49,913 nt of DNA from an uncultured Oscillibacter sp. (GTDB taxonomy: Bacteria; Bacillota; Clostridia; Oscillospirales; Oscillospiraceae), in NCBI GenBank assembly GCA_910577405.1, contig CAJTMG010000022.1, forward strand, positions 1 through 49,913. Direction: 5' to 3'. Under the pieces are notes generated by a model. It was given only the letters and a program-made list of their open reading frames with translations, ran no database searches and was not told the DNA's origin. The translations under genes and the position numbers were made by a program. Positions 1-8,108 of this stretch are shown one piece after another. Every line of letters starts with the position of its first letter. Position 1 is the stretch's first letter.

Positions 1-302
1 GCAGGGGTATCCAGCACCGTCCGGTGGTTCTGCCGCTCTGTCAGGGCGGACAGCTCCACCCGGAAGGGCGGCGTAGCGTCGTCCTCCGTAATTTCCCCAT
101 AGGACAGCGGGGAGAGTTGTAACAGCGCCACCCGGCCGGCCAGGGACTCCTGAACGCCCTCCATCATGGAAAAGAGCTGGGAGCCGGTCAGCCAGAAGTC
201 CCCCGGCTGGCGGCGACTGTCCACCATCATTTTGATGTAGGGAAACAGCTCCGGGGCATACTGCACCTCGTCGATCAGCAGCGGGGGCTTGGCTCCATAA
301 AG
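1..302 (-). pseudogene. AAA ATPase (DUF4143-type) remnant lacking its N-terminus; runs off the left edge
   Basis: Read on the minus strand from about 302 to the edge, an open frame encodes residues typical of the AAA_14/DUF4143 ATPase family: a Walker B-like LLIDEVQYAPELFPYIK, then a sensor stretch FWLTGSQLFSMM and the LAGRVALLQLSPLSYGEI segment. The Walker A region that should precede it is absent. The frame instead joins the start of a GH130 gene within a shared stretch TTTATGGAG at about 294-302. Proteins of this family are often seen in accessory regions and sometimes act like toxin-antitoxin-linked ATPases, but no function can be claimed for a headless copy. The part beyond position 1 is not visible, so the C-terminus may be intact. 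Confidence 0.75.
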
Positions 303-484
303 TTGGGGTTTGTTTCGGGACAGAAGTCGTAACGCCAGATCAAAGGCGCGTGCTCACGGGTCAACACAGGATTCTGCCAGCGGGTGTAAATTCCATTATA
401 GGTATCGGCGGGATGATTCTTCCGGCAAATCAATTCTTCATAGCGGGTGGTTTCACGGGCAAATGCCTGCTCAAACATAGACAT
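294..484 (-). pseudogene. N-terminal fragment of a GH130 mannosylglucose phosphorylase
   Basis: The ATG at 484 overlaps the end of the epimerase gene (stop at 471), as in tightly packed operons. About 60 residues match the start of 4-O-beta-D-mannosyl-D-glucose phosphorylases (GH130, subfamily 1-like), including MSMFEQAF, ADTYNGIYTRWQNPVLTREH and the WRYDF..ETNP segment. The match stops at FME, where the sequence switches to the ATPase remnant. The catalytic Asp region and the whole beta-propeller beyond blade 1 are missing, so no enzyme can be made. In intact loci this phosphorylase works with cellobiose 2-epimerase to release mannose-1-phosphate and glucose from mannosyl-glucose. Confidence 0.8.
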
Positions 485-1655
485 CAGGGTCCCTCCTTAT
501 CAGCTCCAAGCACGTACGACCGTTGTGGTAGGGGCACTTCCAAGGTTCCACCGTGGGCTTGGAGGTGTCCGGGGTTCCGTCGCCATCCAACCGCCAGAAC
601 CATTCTCCGCCTGGTCTGGGGGCCTCCACCTTCTCTATGATAAAGCGCCAGAGACTTGCGGCGGCGTCACGGAATTTCGTTCGGTCTGGATGCTTGCCGT
701 ACTCGTCGATAAATCCGAGAAGCGCCTCTGCCTGAACCCACCAGACCCGGTGCGTGTCCACAATACCGTTTTCGCATTCGTTGGCCAGGGACGCGCCGTC
801 AAAGGCTGTTTTCAGTACGCTGTCCGCCAATTGGGTATTGATGGCGGCAATTTTTTCGGTCAGGGCCAGGTCCTCCAGCAAGCCGGTTCCCCAGTCGATC
901 AGCCAGCTTGATTCAATGTCGTGGCCGTAGCTGGTGAGATCAATCAGGCTGTTGTAGTCCCGATCAAAGAATACCTTCTGACGGCGCTTCTCCGGGTCGT
1001 AGATTTTTCCTGCGTAGATGTTCAGAATTCGGCGCATGGCGGTCTCCAAATCCCGGTCCGGCTTCACTTGATACAAACCGGAATATCCTTCAAAAACGTG
1101 AAGCAGGGTATTCATGGTCCGCTCCGCAAGGACGCCGTTTTCCGACAGCTTTTCGTTGCTGGCAGGCTGGAAGTCCCTGCTGAACGCCTCCAGATATCCG
1201 CCCGTATCGGTGCATTTTTCTTCAATCAGCCGAAACAGCCTCTGAGCCAGCTCCAGCGCTTCTTCCTCGCCGGTGAGACGGCAGTAAGCGCTGAGAGCAT
1301 AGATCGCGAACGCCTGATTATAGGTGTGCTTGGTATTGTCCAGAGGCTTGCCATCGTAGGTCAGGGACCAGTAAACGCCGCCAAATTCAGGGTCCAGGCA
1401 CTTCTCCCGGAGGAAATCGTAAGCATGGCGGGCGTAAGGCACAAGGCTGTCGTCCCCCAGCGTCATAGCGGCTTCGGAGAAAAACCAGAGGATGCGGCTG
1501 TTCAGGATGCAGCCCTTTTCCGCGCCCTTGTCCAGAAGATGGTCAAAATTCATGTAGCCGTAATAGCCGCCGAAGGTCTCATCCCGCAGGGCTTTCCAGA
1601 AGGGAAGCAGCCTGTCGGTCAGCATTTCCCGGGCGGCTTCCGCAGCGCGAGGCAT
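471..1655 (-). CDS. Cellobiose 2-epimerase (AGE family), apparently intact
   Basis: The 394-residue product has the length and all the landmarks of cellobiose 2-epimerases of the N-acylglucosamine 2-epimerase fold, an (alpha/alpha)6 barrel. These include GGYYGYMNFD near residues 29-38, LNSRILWFFS at 51-60, HTYNQAFAIYALS from 110, YGHDIE at 243-248 with a catalytic-type His245, a WWVQAEAL helix, and PYHNGR with His377. It would convert cellobiose or mannobiose at the reducing end (Glc to Man and back) in the cytoplasm. The start is supported by a GGGGG ribosome site just upstream and lies 16 bases after the stop of the GH130 fragment. Both flanking GH130 partners are broken, so the enzyme may now serve another pathway or be on the way out. 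Its own frame shows no damage. Confidence 0.88.
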   Translation of the reverse strand: MPRAAEAAREMLTDRLLPFWKALRDETFGGYYGYMNFDHLLDKGAEKGCILNSRILWFFSEAAMTLGDDSLVPYARHAYDFLREKCLDPEFGGVYWSLTYDGKPLDNTKHTYNQAFAIYALSAYCRLTGEEEALELAQRLFRLIEEKCTDTGGYLEAFSRDFQPASNEKLSENGVLAERTMNTLLHVFEGYSGLYQVKPDRDLETAMRRILNIYAGKIYDPEKRRQKVFFDRDYNSLIDLTSYGHDIESSWLIDWGTGLLEDLALTEKIAAINTQLADSVLKTAFDGASLANECENGIVDTHRVWWVQAEALLGFIDEYGKHPDRTKFRDAAASLWRFIIEKVEAPRPGGEWFWRLDGDGTPDTSKPTVEPWKCPYHNGRTCLELIRRDPDVYV

Positions 1656-1671
1656 AGACGCATTCCCCCTT

Positions 1672-2160
1672 TCAGCAGCTGTGGGCTTTGATATAGGAAA
1701 TCACTTCGTCCGCGGTGGTAAAGGCCAGGCTCACATAACTGTCGGCACAGCCATAGTAGACGGCGATGTGTCCGGTAGCGGCGTCCTGGAGGGTGGCGCA
1801 GGGGAAGCAGACGTTTGGAACAAAGCCCCGTTCCTCGTACCATTCCTCTGGCGTCAGAAGAAAGTCTGTGCAGTGGTACAGGACCTTGCTGGGGTCGTCG
1901 ATATCCAGAATGGCCCCGCCGATGGAGTATACAAAACCGTTGCAGGTGCCGGTAACGCCGTGGTAGAAGAGCAGCCAGCCCTCGTCGGTTTCAATGGGAG
2001 CCGCGCCGCCGCCTACCTTGACGTTCTCCCACCAGTTGCCGCTTTTGCCGATCAGATGCCGGTGACGGCCCCAGAACTCCATATCCGGACTCTGGCTGAG
2101 GAAGATGTCCCCGAAAGGCGTGTGGCCGGAGTCGGAGGGACGGGAGAGCATCACATACAT
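1672..2160 (-). pseudogene. C-terminal fragment of a GH130 mannoside phosphorylase
   Basis: The 162 residues match the last half of GH130 phosphorylases, closest in style to the mannooligosaccharide phosphorylase subfamily (RaMP2-like). Visible are VMLSRPSDSGHTPFGDIF, SPDMEFWGRHRHL, a GWLLFYHGV segment, FPCATL near the end and the YYGCADSYVSLAF strand. The frame ends upstream exactly where a GH1 glucosidase tail begins on the other strand (about 2160-2166). The N-terminal half, including the catalytic Asp, is gone. The ATG at 2160 is an in-frame codon created at the breakpoint rather than a true start. The subfamily assignment is from memory of the families and is less sure than GH130 itself. 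Confidence 0.8.
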
Positions 2161-2162
2161 AC

Positions 2163-2321
2163 CGCCATTGGTCCCTTACCGACAATTTCGAGTGGGCGGA
2201 GGGTTATGACCAGCGCTTCGGTCTTGCCTACGTGGACTATGCTGCGGGAACGCGTACACTCAAGGACAGCGGGCGGTGGTTTGGTTCTGTTGCCGGAAGC
2301 GGCGGGAAGTCCCTTTTCTAG
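2163..2321 (+). pseudogene. C-terminal tail of a GH1 beta-glucosidase
   Basis: From 2166 the plus strand reads HWSLTDNFEWAEGYDQRFGL and then AYVDYAAGTRTLKDSGRWF, ending in a TAG at 2319-2321. This is the unmistakable last blade of family 1 beta-glucosidases: the WSLxDNFEWxxGYxxRFG motif that lines the aglycone site, followed by the VDY...RxxKxS..W closing segment. Only about 52 residues remain. The break with the oppositely oriented GH130 fragment is at about 2160-2166, so two unrelated glycosidase genes were joined tail-to-middle by a rearrangement. Confidence 0.85.
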
Positions 2322-2440
2322 CTCCAGGATGACCAAATAAAGAGACGCTGTTATTTTGCCGGACGAGAGAAGCATGAGAAAAAAGCTGTTACCATAAAAC
2401 GTTCTCAGATCAATCAGGCGATGAACGAGATGAAAGCCAT

Positions 2441-2720
2441 ATGCGTAAAATATTGCTTTGCCCGTTCTCTTTTCCGTGGAGGATCAACCGTCCTGCCGTT
2501 GATTGCGAAAAAAGTACCAAGCATCATCATTCTGGACGTGATGATGCCTGGTATGGACGGATTTGAACTGCTTCAGGAGATCCGCGCAGCCTGTTTTTAT
2601 GCTCACAGCCAAGGAAGAAGCTGAGGACCGCTTTGCCGGAGGCGGACGACTCCCTGGTCAAGCCCTTTCTGCCAAAAGAACTGCTGCGGATTCAAATGCG
2701 CGTTCGCCCCTGTCCGTTAT
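2441..2720 (+). pseudogene. Frameshifted OmpR-type response regulator receiver domain
   Basis: Pieces of one receiver domain can be followed through several frames. MRKILL begins at the ATG at 2441; VPSIIILDVMMPGMDGFELL with the phospho-acceptor Asp follows in a second frame around 2515-2580. FMLTAKEEAEDRF is in a third frame near 2600, and ADDSLVKPFLPKELL, with the conserved Lys, is in a fourth near 2640. At least three frameshifts and a small loss near the first beta strand make the gene dead. The DNA-binding domain is not recognisable downstream. It is not the regulator of the Bce module, which has its own intact one at 6857-7525. Confidence 0.75.
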
Positions 2721-2834
2721 GGGAGGGAAAAACGCTGGAACTCTTGAGATGGGACGACGGCGTTACTACAAACTGGCTGTTCCCCTTTGCCGAGCAGGAC
2801 GGAGGAACCCCCTTTTGCTTCAATGCAAGAGTAG

Positions 2835-3000
2835 CCGGCCTTGACGCCATCTGTCTATGCTCTGCGGGAGCTGGCGAGGGACATCTATATTGAAGCTCCA
2901 GTTGAAATCGACGGGAAACGCCGCCAGAATATCCGCATTCAGTATGATTTCATTGGATTTATCCCGCTGGACGAAGCGATTGGGCGGAAGGTTATGCTGC
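2835..3000 (+). pseudogene. C-terminal remnant of a large serine recombinase (DUF4368-like)
   Basis: In the frame of 2841 the sequence reads LTPSVYALRELARDIYIEA, then a GKRRQNIRIQYDFIGFIPLD segment. This matches the C-terminal DUF4368 region of serine recombinases carried by conjugative and mobilizable elements of Firmicutes. A TAG at 2832-2834 closes the frame upstream, and no resolvase domain or zinc ribbon remains. The frame runs past the homology into the end of the oppositely oriented permease gene. It is the only trace of a mobile element in the window and marks the boundary of the scar zone. Confidence 0.65.
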
Positions 3001-3079
3001 ACCCCAAGAAAACAAGCTTACTGTTTTATGAATCTTTGTCCTGTACCAGGCCATTGCTTTCCGCTGCCGAAACGAAGCG

Positions 3080-5038
3080 CTATTGGGGCAGCACATTCCG
3101 CTTCAAACTGGTATAAGCCAGCAGGATATAAATTGAGTATATCAGAAAGAACAGCCCCAGCGAAATCGCCACAATGACCAGAGGGCTGCTCATGCCAACC
3201 ATAACCCCGGGCTCTGGAACGCGGGTCAAATGGAAGATAATCGGGGCAGCAATCAGCACTGGCGGAACAGCGGGCATCACATAGTAAACCGTAAACTGAC
3301 GGCTCAGGGCTTGGGCCATCTCCCTCCGGGCCATCCCTAACTTTCTGAGCAGAACAAACTGTCTCCTGTACCGTTCTGTTTCGCTGAGCTGTTGGATGGT
3401 AAGGATGGTTGCGGCCGTCATAGTGAGTGCCAGCGCCAGATAGAACAGCGGGAACACAAAAATCGCGGTCTGGACGGCCACCTGAGCGTCCTCATTGGCC
3501 TTTGTTGAAACAAGCGCGTAGTTTGCAGGGTTTTCTTGCTTGTTATATTCTGTGGCAGCTATATCGGTCAGTGCGTCATACTGTGCTGCTGGTACTGGCT
3601 GAGAGGTTTTTGCAGCATAGGCCAGATGATGAACCGCCAGTCCATCCACCGCTTCGTCTGGAACAACCAGAATATATCCGCGTCCGTTCGCCACACCAAA
3701 ACTTTGAGAGAGACGTTCTGTGCAGACGCTCCCTGGAGATAATGTAATGCTCCCCAGGGTGATTGGCTGGTCATAGTTCCGCAGCGGTTCCTCTAAATAG
3801 GTCATGCAGTGGATGAGATACCGGCCCGGTTCCGGCTCCACTGTCGGATAACCCGCGATGGAACGCAGGGCAGCGTAGTCACTCCAGCGAAGAATGGGGT
3901 CCTGGTCATAGTTATAGTAATAGTAAACTGTCTGTGATTCGATATAATCCCGCACTGTGGGGCTGTCGGTGAGATAGACCTGATACAAAACGGATTGCTC
4001 CACTGGAATATATTCCGCAATATAATCCAGGTATGGACTTGGGTCCTGATCCTCCCCTTCAATGGCAAAATAAAGGTCAAAGCAGGCGTTTTCTGCGGAC
4101 CGCCCTCGAAAAAGACCGTTAAACATCAGTCCACTCCCCTCGGTTATGATCGTGGCTGTGAAAATCATGGAGATAATTGCCATGATGATACCCATAGTGG
4201 AAAGTTTGGCAGAGAGGGTGCGGAAAATCAGCAAATTTTGCCCTCGATACTTTTGCGCCGGATATTTGTCAAAGAAAGCGGGAACGCCGGAGGCAAAGCT
4301 GAGGAAATAACCAAACAGCGCGGCAATCAAGCATCCAGAGCCGATGATGCCGGTCATTAACTCGCCGAGCATCAGCAGTACAGTTCCAGCCATGCCCAGT
4401 ACAAGGGAAACAGCAAACACCAAGCGGCGGCTGTTTCCCTTTTGAATTATCATGCCCTCGTTTTGCTTTTCAAAGTAAATAAGATCGTATATTTTCATTC
4501 TTTGGATGCGCTTTCGGCTTTTCCGGAGGGCATGAAGATAAATCAAGGCAAAATAAAACAAGGTCAGTCCTGCTGCCGGGACAGAGAATGCCAAAGAGAA
4601 ATGATAAGGCAGGCCAAACATAGCGAACAGGATTGCCCGCAGAAACTGGTACAGGAATCCGCCCAACACCAGCCCCAGCGCCAAAGCCGCACCGCCCACC
4701 GACAAGTTTTCCAGGAAGAACAACCGGGCTACCTGCTGGTTTGTCAATCCGATCAGGATATAGGTGCCAAGTTCCCGGCTGCGGCGAGAGAGCATAAAGC
4801 CGGTGGCGTAGCTCACCAGCCAGCCAAAGACGCACACCACCGCGATGCTGGCCAGAACGATAATTATGGGCAGTGTATCCATTTTTTCAGAGAGTTCCTG
4901 AATCTCCTGGGAAAACGCTAATCCGTTAAAGGAATACAACAATCCTGCGGCCATCACCACCGTGACAAAGTATACCAGATAATCGCCTGCCTGCCGTTTG
5001 GCGTTGCGCAGGGACAGTTTAGATAACGTCACTGACAT
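3080..5038 (-). CDS. BceB-like FtsX-family ABC permease
   Basis: The likely start is the ATG at 5038 (MSVTLSKLSLRNAKRQ), which overlaps the end of the ATPase gene by 20 bases and gives 652 residues, the usual size of BceB permeases. The architecture is right: one N-terminal membrane segment after the NAKRQAGDYLVYF start, three more FtsX helices by about residue 200, two further segments near 225-280, then a large extracellular domain of about 200 residues, and a last FtsX block near the C-terminus (ALALTMTAATILTIQQLSE and following). BceAB-type transporters free lipid II-cycle intermediates from bacitracin, lantibiotics or similar peptides and also act as the sensor for their kinase. Which peptide is recognised cannot be read from sequence. 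Confidence 0.88.
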   Translation of the reverse strand: MSVTLSKLSLRNAKRQAGDYLVYFVTVVMAAGLLYSFNGLAFSQEIQELSEKMDTLPIIIVLASIAVVCVFGWLVSYATGFMLSRRSRELGTYILIGLTNQQVARLFFLENLSVGGAALALGLVLGGFLYQFLRAILFAMFGLPYHFSLAFSVPAAGLTLFYFALIYLHALRKSRKRIQRMKIYDLIYFEKQNEGMIIQKGNSRRLVFAVSLVLGMAGTVLLMLGELMTGIIGSGCLIAALFGYFLSFASGVPAFFDKYPAQKYRGQNLLIFRTLSAKLSTMGIIMAIISMIFTATIITEGSGLMFNGLFRGRSAENACFDLYFAIEGEDQDPSPYLDYIAEYIPVEQSVLYQVYLTDSPTVRDYIESQTVYYYYNYDQDPILRWSDYAALRSIAGYPTVEPEPGRYLIHCMTYLEEPLRNYDQPITLGSITLSPGSVCTERLSQSFGVANGRGYILVVPDEAVDGLAVHHLAYAAKTSQPVPAAQYDALTDIAATEYNKQENPANYALVSTKANEDAQVAVQTAIFVFPLFYLALALTMTAATILTIQQLSETERYRRQFVLLRKLGMARREMAQALSRQFTVYYVMPAVPPVLIAAPIIFHLTRVPEPGVMVGMSSPLVIVAISLGLFFLIYSIYILLAYTSLKRNVLPQ

Positions 5039-5777
5039 CACCTCCCAGCGCGGCCAGTACGTCCAGAATCTCGTGGTAGAATACAGGCCGTCCCCGTTCT
5101 CCCCGTAATAATTCATTAAACACCCGGCCATCCTTCAGAAACAGCACCCGTTTGGCGTAACTGGCGCTATATGCGTCGTGGGTGACCATGATGATTGTAG
5201 CTCCCATGTCCTGATTCATGGCGGACATAATTTCCAGCAGGTTCTTGGACGCCTTAGAATCCAGCGCACCGGTGGGCTCGTCGGCCAGCAGGAGAGACTG
5301 TCCCGCCACCATAGCCCGGGCGCAGGCGGCTCTCTGTTTCTGTCCCCCGGACACCTGATAGGGAAACCTGGACAGGATATCGGTGATGCCCAGCTTTTGC
5401 GCAACATCTTGGACAAGGTTCTGCACCGTTTTAGGATTGGTGTGGTTCAGCGAGAGGGCCAGGCCAATGTTTTCCTCAATGGTCAAGGTGTCCAGCAAAT
5501 TGAAGTCCTGGAATACAAAGCCCAGGCGCTTCCGGCGGAATCCTGCCAATTCCTCCTCGGACAGATCGGCAATATTGACACCGTCCAAAAGGATCTTCCC
5601 GGCGCTGATGGAATCGATGGTGGAGATGCAGTTGAGCAGGGTGGTTTTGCCAGAGCCGGAAGCCCCCATGATCGCCAGAAACTCTTTGGCCTCCACATCA
5701 AAACTCACCCGGTTCAGCGCGCAGGTGACGTTGTTTTTGCTGCCGTAGTATTTCTCGATGTTCTGTACTTGAAGCAT
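5019..5777 (-). CDS. BceA-like ABC transporter ATP-binding protein
   Basis: The start at 5777 (MLQVQNIEKYYG) is chosen because AGGAGG lies 7 bases upstream (5785-5790). The upstream ATG at 5804 would place that site inside the gene. The 252-residue product has Walker A GASGSGKTT at 38-46, Q-loop VFQDFNLLDTL near 88-98, signature VSGGQKQR at 142-149 and Walker B LLLADEPTG at 162-170, followed by the H-loop VTHD. This is the MacB/BceA class of ATPase, which powers mechanotransmission in FtsX permeases. It is downstream of the kinase gene by about 70 bases and upstream of the permease it pairs with. Confidence 0.92.
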   Translation of the reverse strand: MLQVQNIEKYYGSKNNVTCALNRVSFDVEAKEFLAIMGASGSGKTTLLNCISTIDSISAGKILLDGVNIADLSEEELAGFRRKRLGFVFQDFNLLDTLTIEENIGLALSLNHTNPKTVQNLVQDVAQKLGITDILSRFPYQVSGGQKQRAACARAMVAGQSLLLADEPTGALDSKASKNLLEIMSAMNQDMGATIIMVTHDAYSASYAKRVLFLKDGRVFNELLRGERGRPVFYHEILDVLAALGGDVSDVI

Positions 5778-5849
5778 AATCAAACCTCCTTTGCGTCCTA
5801 TCATACACCGGATGCAAAGGAGGTGGTATCGAATTGATATTGATTTTCC

Positions 5850-6860
5850 TTACAATTTTGTAAGATTCTCCTTTGCGGGAAAGGTCAGCGTGACCGTTGT
5901 ACCTTCTCCCTCCTGAGAGACCATGTGCAGATCCAAATCCAGAAAAGACGCCAGCTTTTTGCACAGGTACAGTCCCATACCGGTAGCCCCGCCCCGGTTC
6001 CTGCCGTTGCTGCCAGTGAACCCGCGGTCAAACACACGGGGCAGTTCATGAGCCGGAATGCCGATTCCGTTATCATGAACAACGAGCTGAGTCTGTTTCC
6101 CAAGAAGTTTTGCGGAAAGCGTGATAACCGGCTCTGGTCCCCGGTAACGGGCGGCGTTTTGCAGCAGCTGTCCCAAAATAAACACAGACCACTTTTCATC
6201 GGTATAGACGCTGCAATCCAGTCCCTGCGTTTCCACCCGAACACCGCTTTGAATCAGCAGAGAGCGGTGATTTTCAATCGCCTGGGCAGCAATTTTCTCC
6301 AGCTTCACCAGCCGGAGCAGGCAGTCCTGTTCTGGACTCCCCACACGGGCGTAGAATAAGGCCCGCTCAGCATGGGCTTCAACCTGCGCAAGCTCTGCGG
6401 TCAGTTTCCGGCGGGTCTCCCCATCCAAATCACGGCAAATGAGCCGGGCGGCGGTAATCGGGGCTTTGATTTCATGTACCCATTGTTCCACATACTCCCG
6501 GTATTCCCGCTGGGACGCCTGAGCATCGGACACCGCCCCGGTCATAGCCCGACCCGCCCGGCGTGACAGTTCAAAAAGACGGCGTTCATAAATACCTTTT
6601 GGCGGTGGAGCGCACTCCGCAAACAGATACTTCCGGTTCAGGGCGTTCAAAATCGCTTCCAATTCCCGGAGCCGGGCGCGTTGGCGGAGGAAACCGGCAG
6701 CGTAAACCGTCACAAAGACCGGCAGCAGAGCCAGCAGCAAAAGCGCCAGTACATCCGGCTGTGTTCCTGTGACAAAAAGAAACAGCGCCGCCAGCCCAAC
6801 GCAGAACAGCTGAAGGGCAATCCGGCTCAGCTGGTCCGATAAAAATTCCCGAAGCGTCAC
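5850..6860 (-). CDS. BceS-like intramembrane-sensing histidine kinase
   Basis: The 336-residue protein has two membrane helices close to the N-terminus (about 12-31 and 36-58) with almost no extracellular loop. That is the hallmark of intramembrane-sensing kinases that depend on a BceB permease for input. The phospho-acceptor His129 is in EQWVHEIKAPI, and the ATPase domain shows an N box with QLLQNAARY, G1 DNGIGI and G2 GMGLYL. The start overlaps the stop of the regulator gene by 4 bases (ATGA), so the two are translationally coupled. Its role is to phosphorylate the adjacent regulator when the permease engages a peptide antibiotic. Confidence 0.9.
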   Translation of the reverse strand: MTLREFLSDQLSRIALQLFCVGLAALFLFVTGTQPDVLALLLLALLPVFVTVYAAGFLRQRARLRELEAILNALNRKYLFAECAPPPKGIYERRLFELSRRAGRAMTGAVSDAQASQREYREYVEQWVHEIKAPITAARLICRDLDGETRRKLTAELAQVEAHAERALFYARVGSPEQDCLLRLVKLEKIAAQAIENHRSLLIQSGVRVETQGLDCSVYTDEKWSVFILGQLLQNAARYRGPEPVITLSAKLLGKQTQLVVHDNGIGIPAHELPRVFDRGFTGSNGRNRGGATGMGLYLCKKLASFLDLDLHMVSQEGEGTTVTLTFPAKENLTKL

Positions 6861-7525
6861 AACTGATACCCCATCCCCCGCCGGGTCTTAATCGCGTCGG
6901 GCAGGCCGATTTCCGCCAGTTTTCCCCGCAGCCGGGTCATATTCACACTGAGCGTATTGTCGTCAATGTAAATCTGATTGTCCCATAGTGCATCAATCAA
7001 ATCAGCCCGAGAAACAATCTTTCCCGCATGGGTCATCAGGCAGGCTAAAATTTGCAGTTCGTTCCGGGTCAGCTCCGCAGTCCCGCCGTCAGCCGATACG
7101 CTCCCTTTTGTCAGGCTTAGGCGCAGCCCTCCGGCATCCAGCAGATCAGACGCTTCCGGCTCGCCAGAACTCCGGCGCAGGACTGCCTTGATCCGGGCCA
7201 GCAGTACGGGAACGCTATATGGTTTCGTAATGTAATCGTCCCCGCCCAGGCTCAGCGCCCGTACCTCGTCCACACCGGCATCCCGGCTGGTAACGAAGAT
7301 CACCGGTGCAGAAACGGCTTTCCGCATCGCGGCGCATAGAGAGAAGCCATCTTTACCCGGAAGGCCAATGTCCAAAAGGATAAGGTCCGGATGTCCCTGT
7401 GCTGCTTGATTGGGCACGTCTGTAAACTCCGTAATCACCAGGGGCGTATATCCCTCATTTTCCAGAAGCAGCGCCAGCTCTTCCCGAATGGCTGGGTCAT
7501 CCTCTATTATCATAATTTTTTGCAT
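6857..7525 (-). CDS. BceR-like OmpR-family response regulator
   Basis: The 222-residue regulator has a receiver domain with acidic pair ED at 8-10, phosphorylatable Asp52 in LILLDIGLPGKDG, a conserved Thr in VTSRD and Lys in ITKPYSVP. A winged-helix output domain follows, with LTRNEL and the IDDNTLSVNMTRLRGKL recognition region. It is the first gene of the module regulator-kinase-ATPase-permease on the minus strand. By analogy with the family it activates the ATPase/permease genes. No Bce-type inverted repeat was identified with confidence in the 70-base gap upstream of the ATPase. Confidence 0.92.
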   Translation of the reverse strand: MQKIMIIEDDPAIREELALLLENEGYTPLVITEFTDVPNQAAQGHPDLILLDIGLPGKDGFSLCAAMRKAVSAPVIFVTSRDAGVDEVRALSLGGDDYITKPYSVPVLLARIKAVLRRSSGEPEASDLLDAGGLRLSLTKGSVSADGGTAELTRNELQILACLMTHAGKIVSRADLIDALWDNQIYIDDNTLSVNMTRLRGKLAEIGLPDAIKTRRGMGYQL

Positions 7526-7666
7526 ATTGCCATTACCGCCTTGCCATTTACACTATGCGAACATGAACGGAGCGCTTCTGTTCAGAACAGTTAACCCCAT
7601 GGAAATCAAAAAATCTCACATTCCACCTTGACAACATTTTTCTGCCTCATCTCTGTTTTGACGGCC

Positions 7667-7675
7667 ATTATAGCA
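7667..7675 (-). promoter_or_regulatory. Possible extended -10 promoter for the Bce module
   Basis: On the minus strand TGCTATAAT forms an extended -10 element (TGn plus a perfect TATAAT). No good -35 lies 16-18 bases upstream. The element is about 140 bases ahead of the regulator start and just after the stop of the deformylase gene, which suits a leader for the four-gene module. It could also be a chance match in an AT-rich gap. Confidence 0.4.
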
Positions 7676-7694
7676 TTTTTATTGACAACGCTGT

Positions 7695-8108
7695 CTAAAT
7701 CAGGATTCCCTCGCAGTGGTCTATCTCATGCTGTATGATTTCCGCCGTCCAGCCTGTGAAGGTCTTCAAACGTACCTGAAAGCGTTCATTTTCATACCGC
7801 ACCTTGATGGACCGCCAGCGCTTCGCCGTCCGGACGCCCGTCAAAGACAGACAGCCTTCCTCCGCCTGATAGGGGCCGGATCTTTTGACGATCTCCGGGT
7901 TGAACATCACCATATATTGGTCCCCTTCCGTCTGAAAGGCAATGACGCGCTTGTTTACCCCAATCATATTCGCCGCCATGCCCACGCAGCCCTCCCGATG
8001 AGCCCGCAGAGTCTCCAGCAAATCCCGCGCCGTTTCCAGGTCTTCCTCCCCGGCTGGTTCGGCCTTCCGGGACAGAAACGTCTCGTCCTTCATGATTTCC
8101 CGTATCAT
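7695..8108 (-). CDS. Peptide deformylase (short form)
   Basis: The 137-residue protein carries the three deformylase motifs: motif 1 as GMAANMIGV (43-51), motif 2 EGCLS at 84-88 with the metal-binding Cys, and motif 3 HEIDHCEGIL from 127 with both metal-binding histidines and the catalytic Glu. Motif 1 has Met where classical enzymes have Gln (GxAAxQ), a common feature of short clostridial deformylase-like proteins. It would remove the formyl group from nascent chains, or may be a specialised paralogue since most genomes also have a full-length def. The gene overlaps the flavodoxin gene upstream by 4 bases. Confidence 0.85.
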   Translation of the reverse strand: MIREIMKDETFLSRKAEPAGEEDLETARDLLETLRAHREGCVGMAANMIGVNKRVIAFQTEGDQYMVMFNPEIVKRSGPYQAEEGCLSLTGVRTAKRWRSIKVRYENERFQVRLKTFTGWTAEIIQHEIDHCEGILI

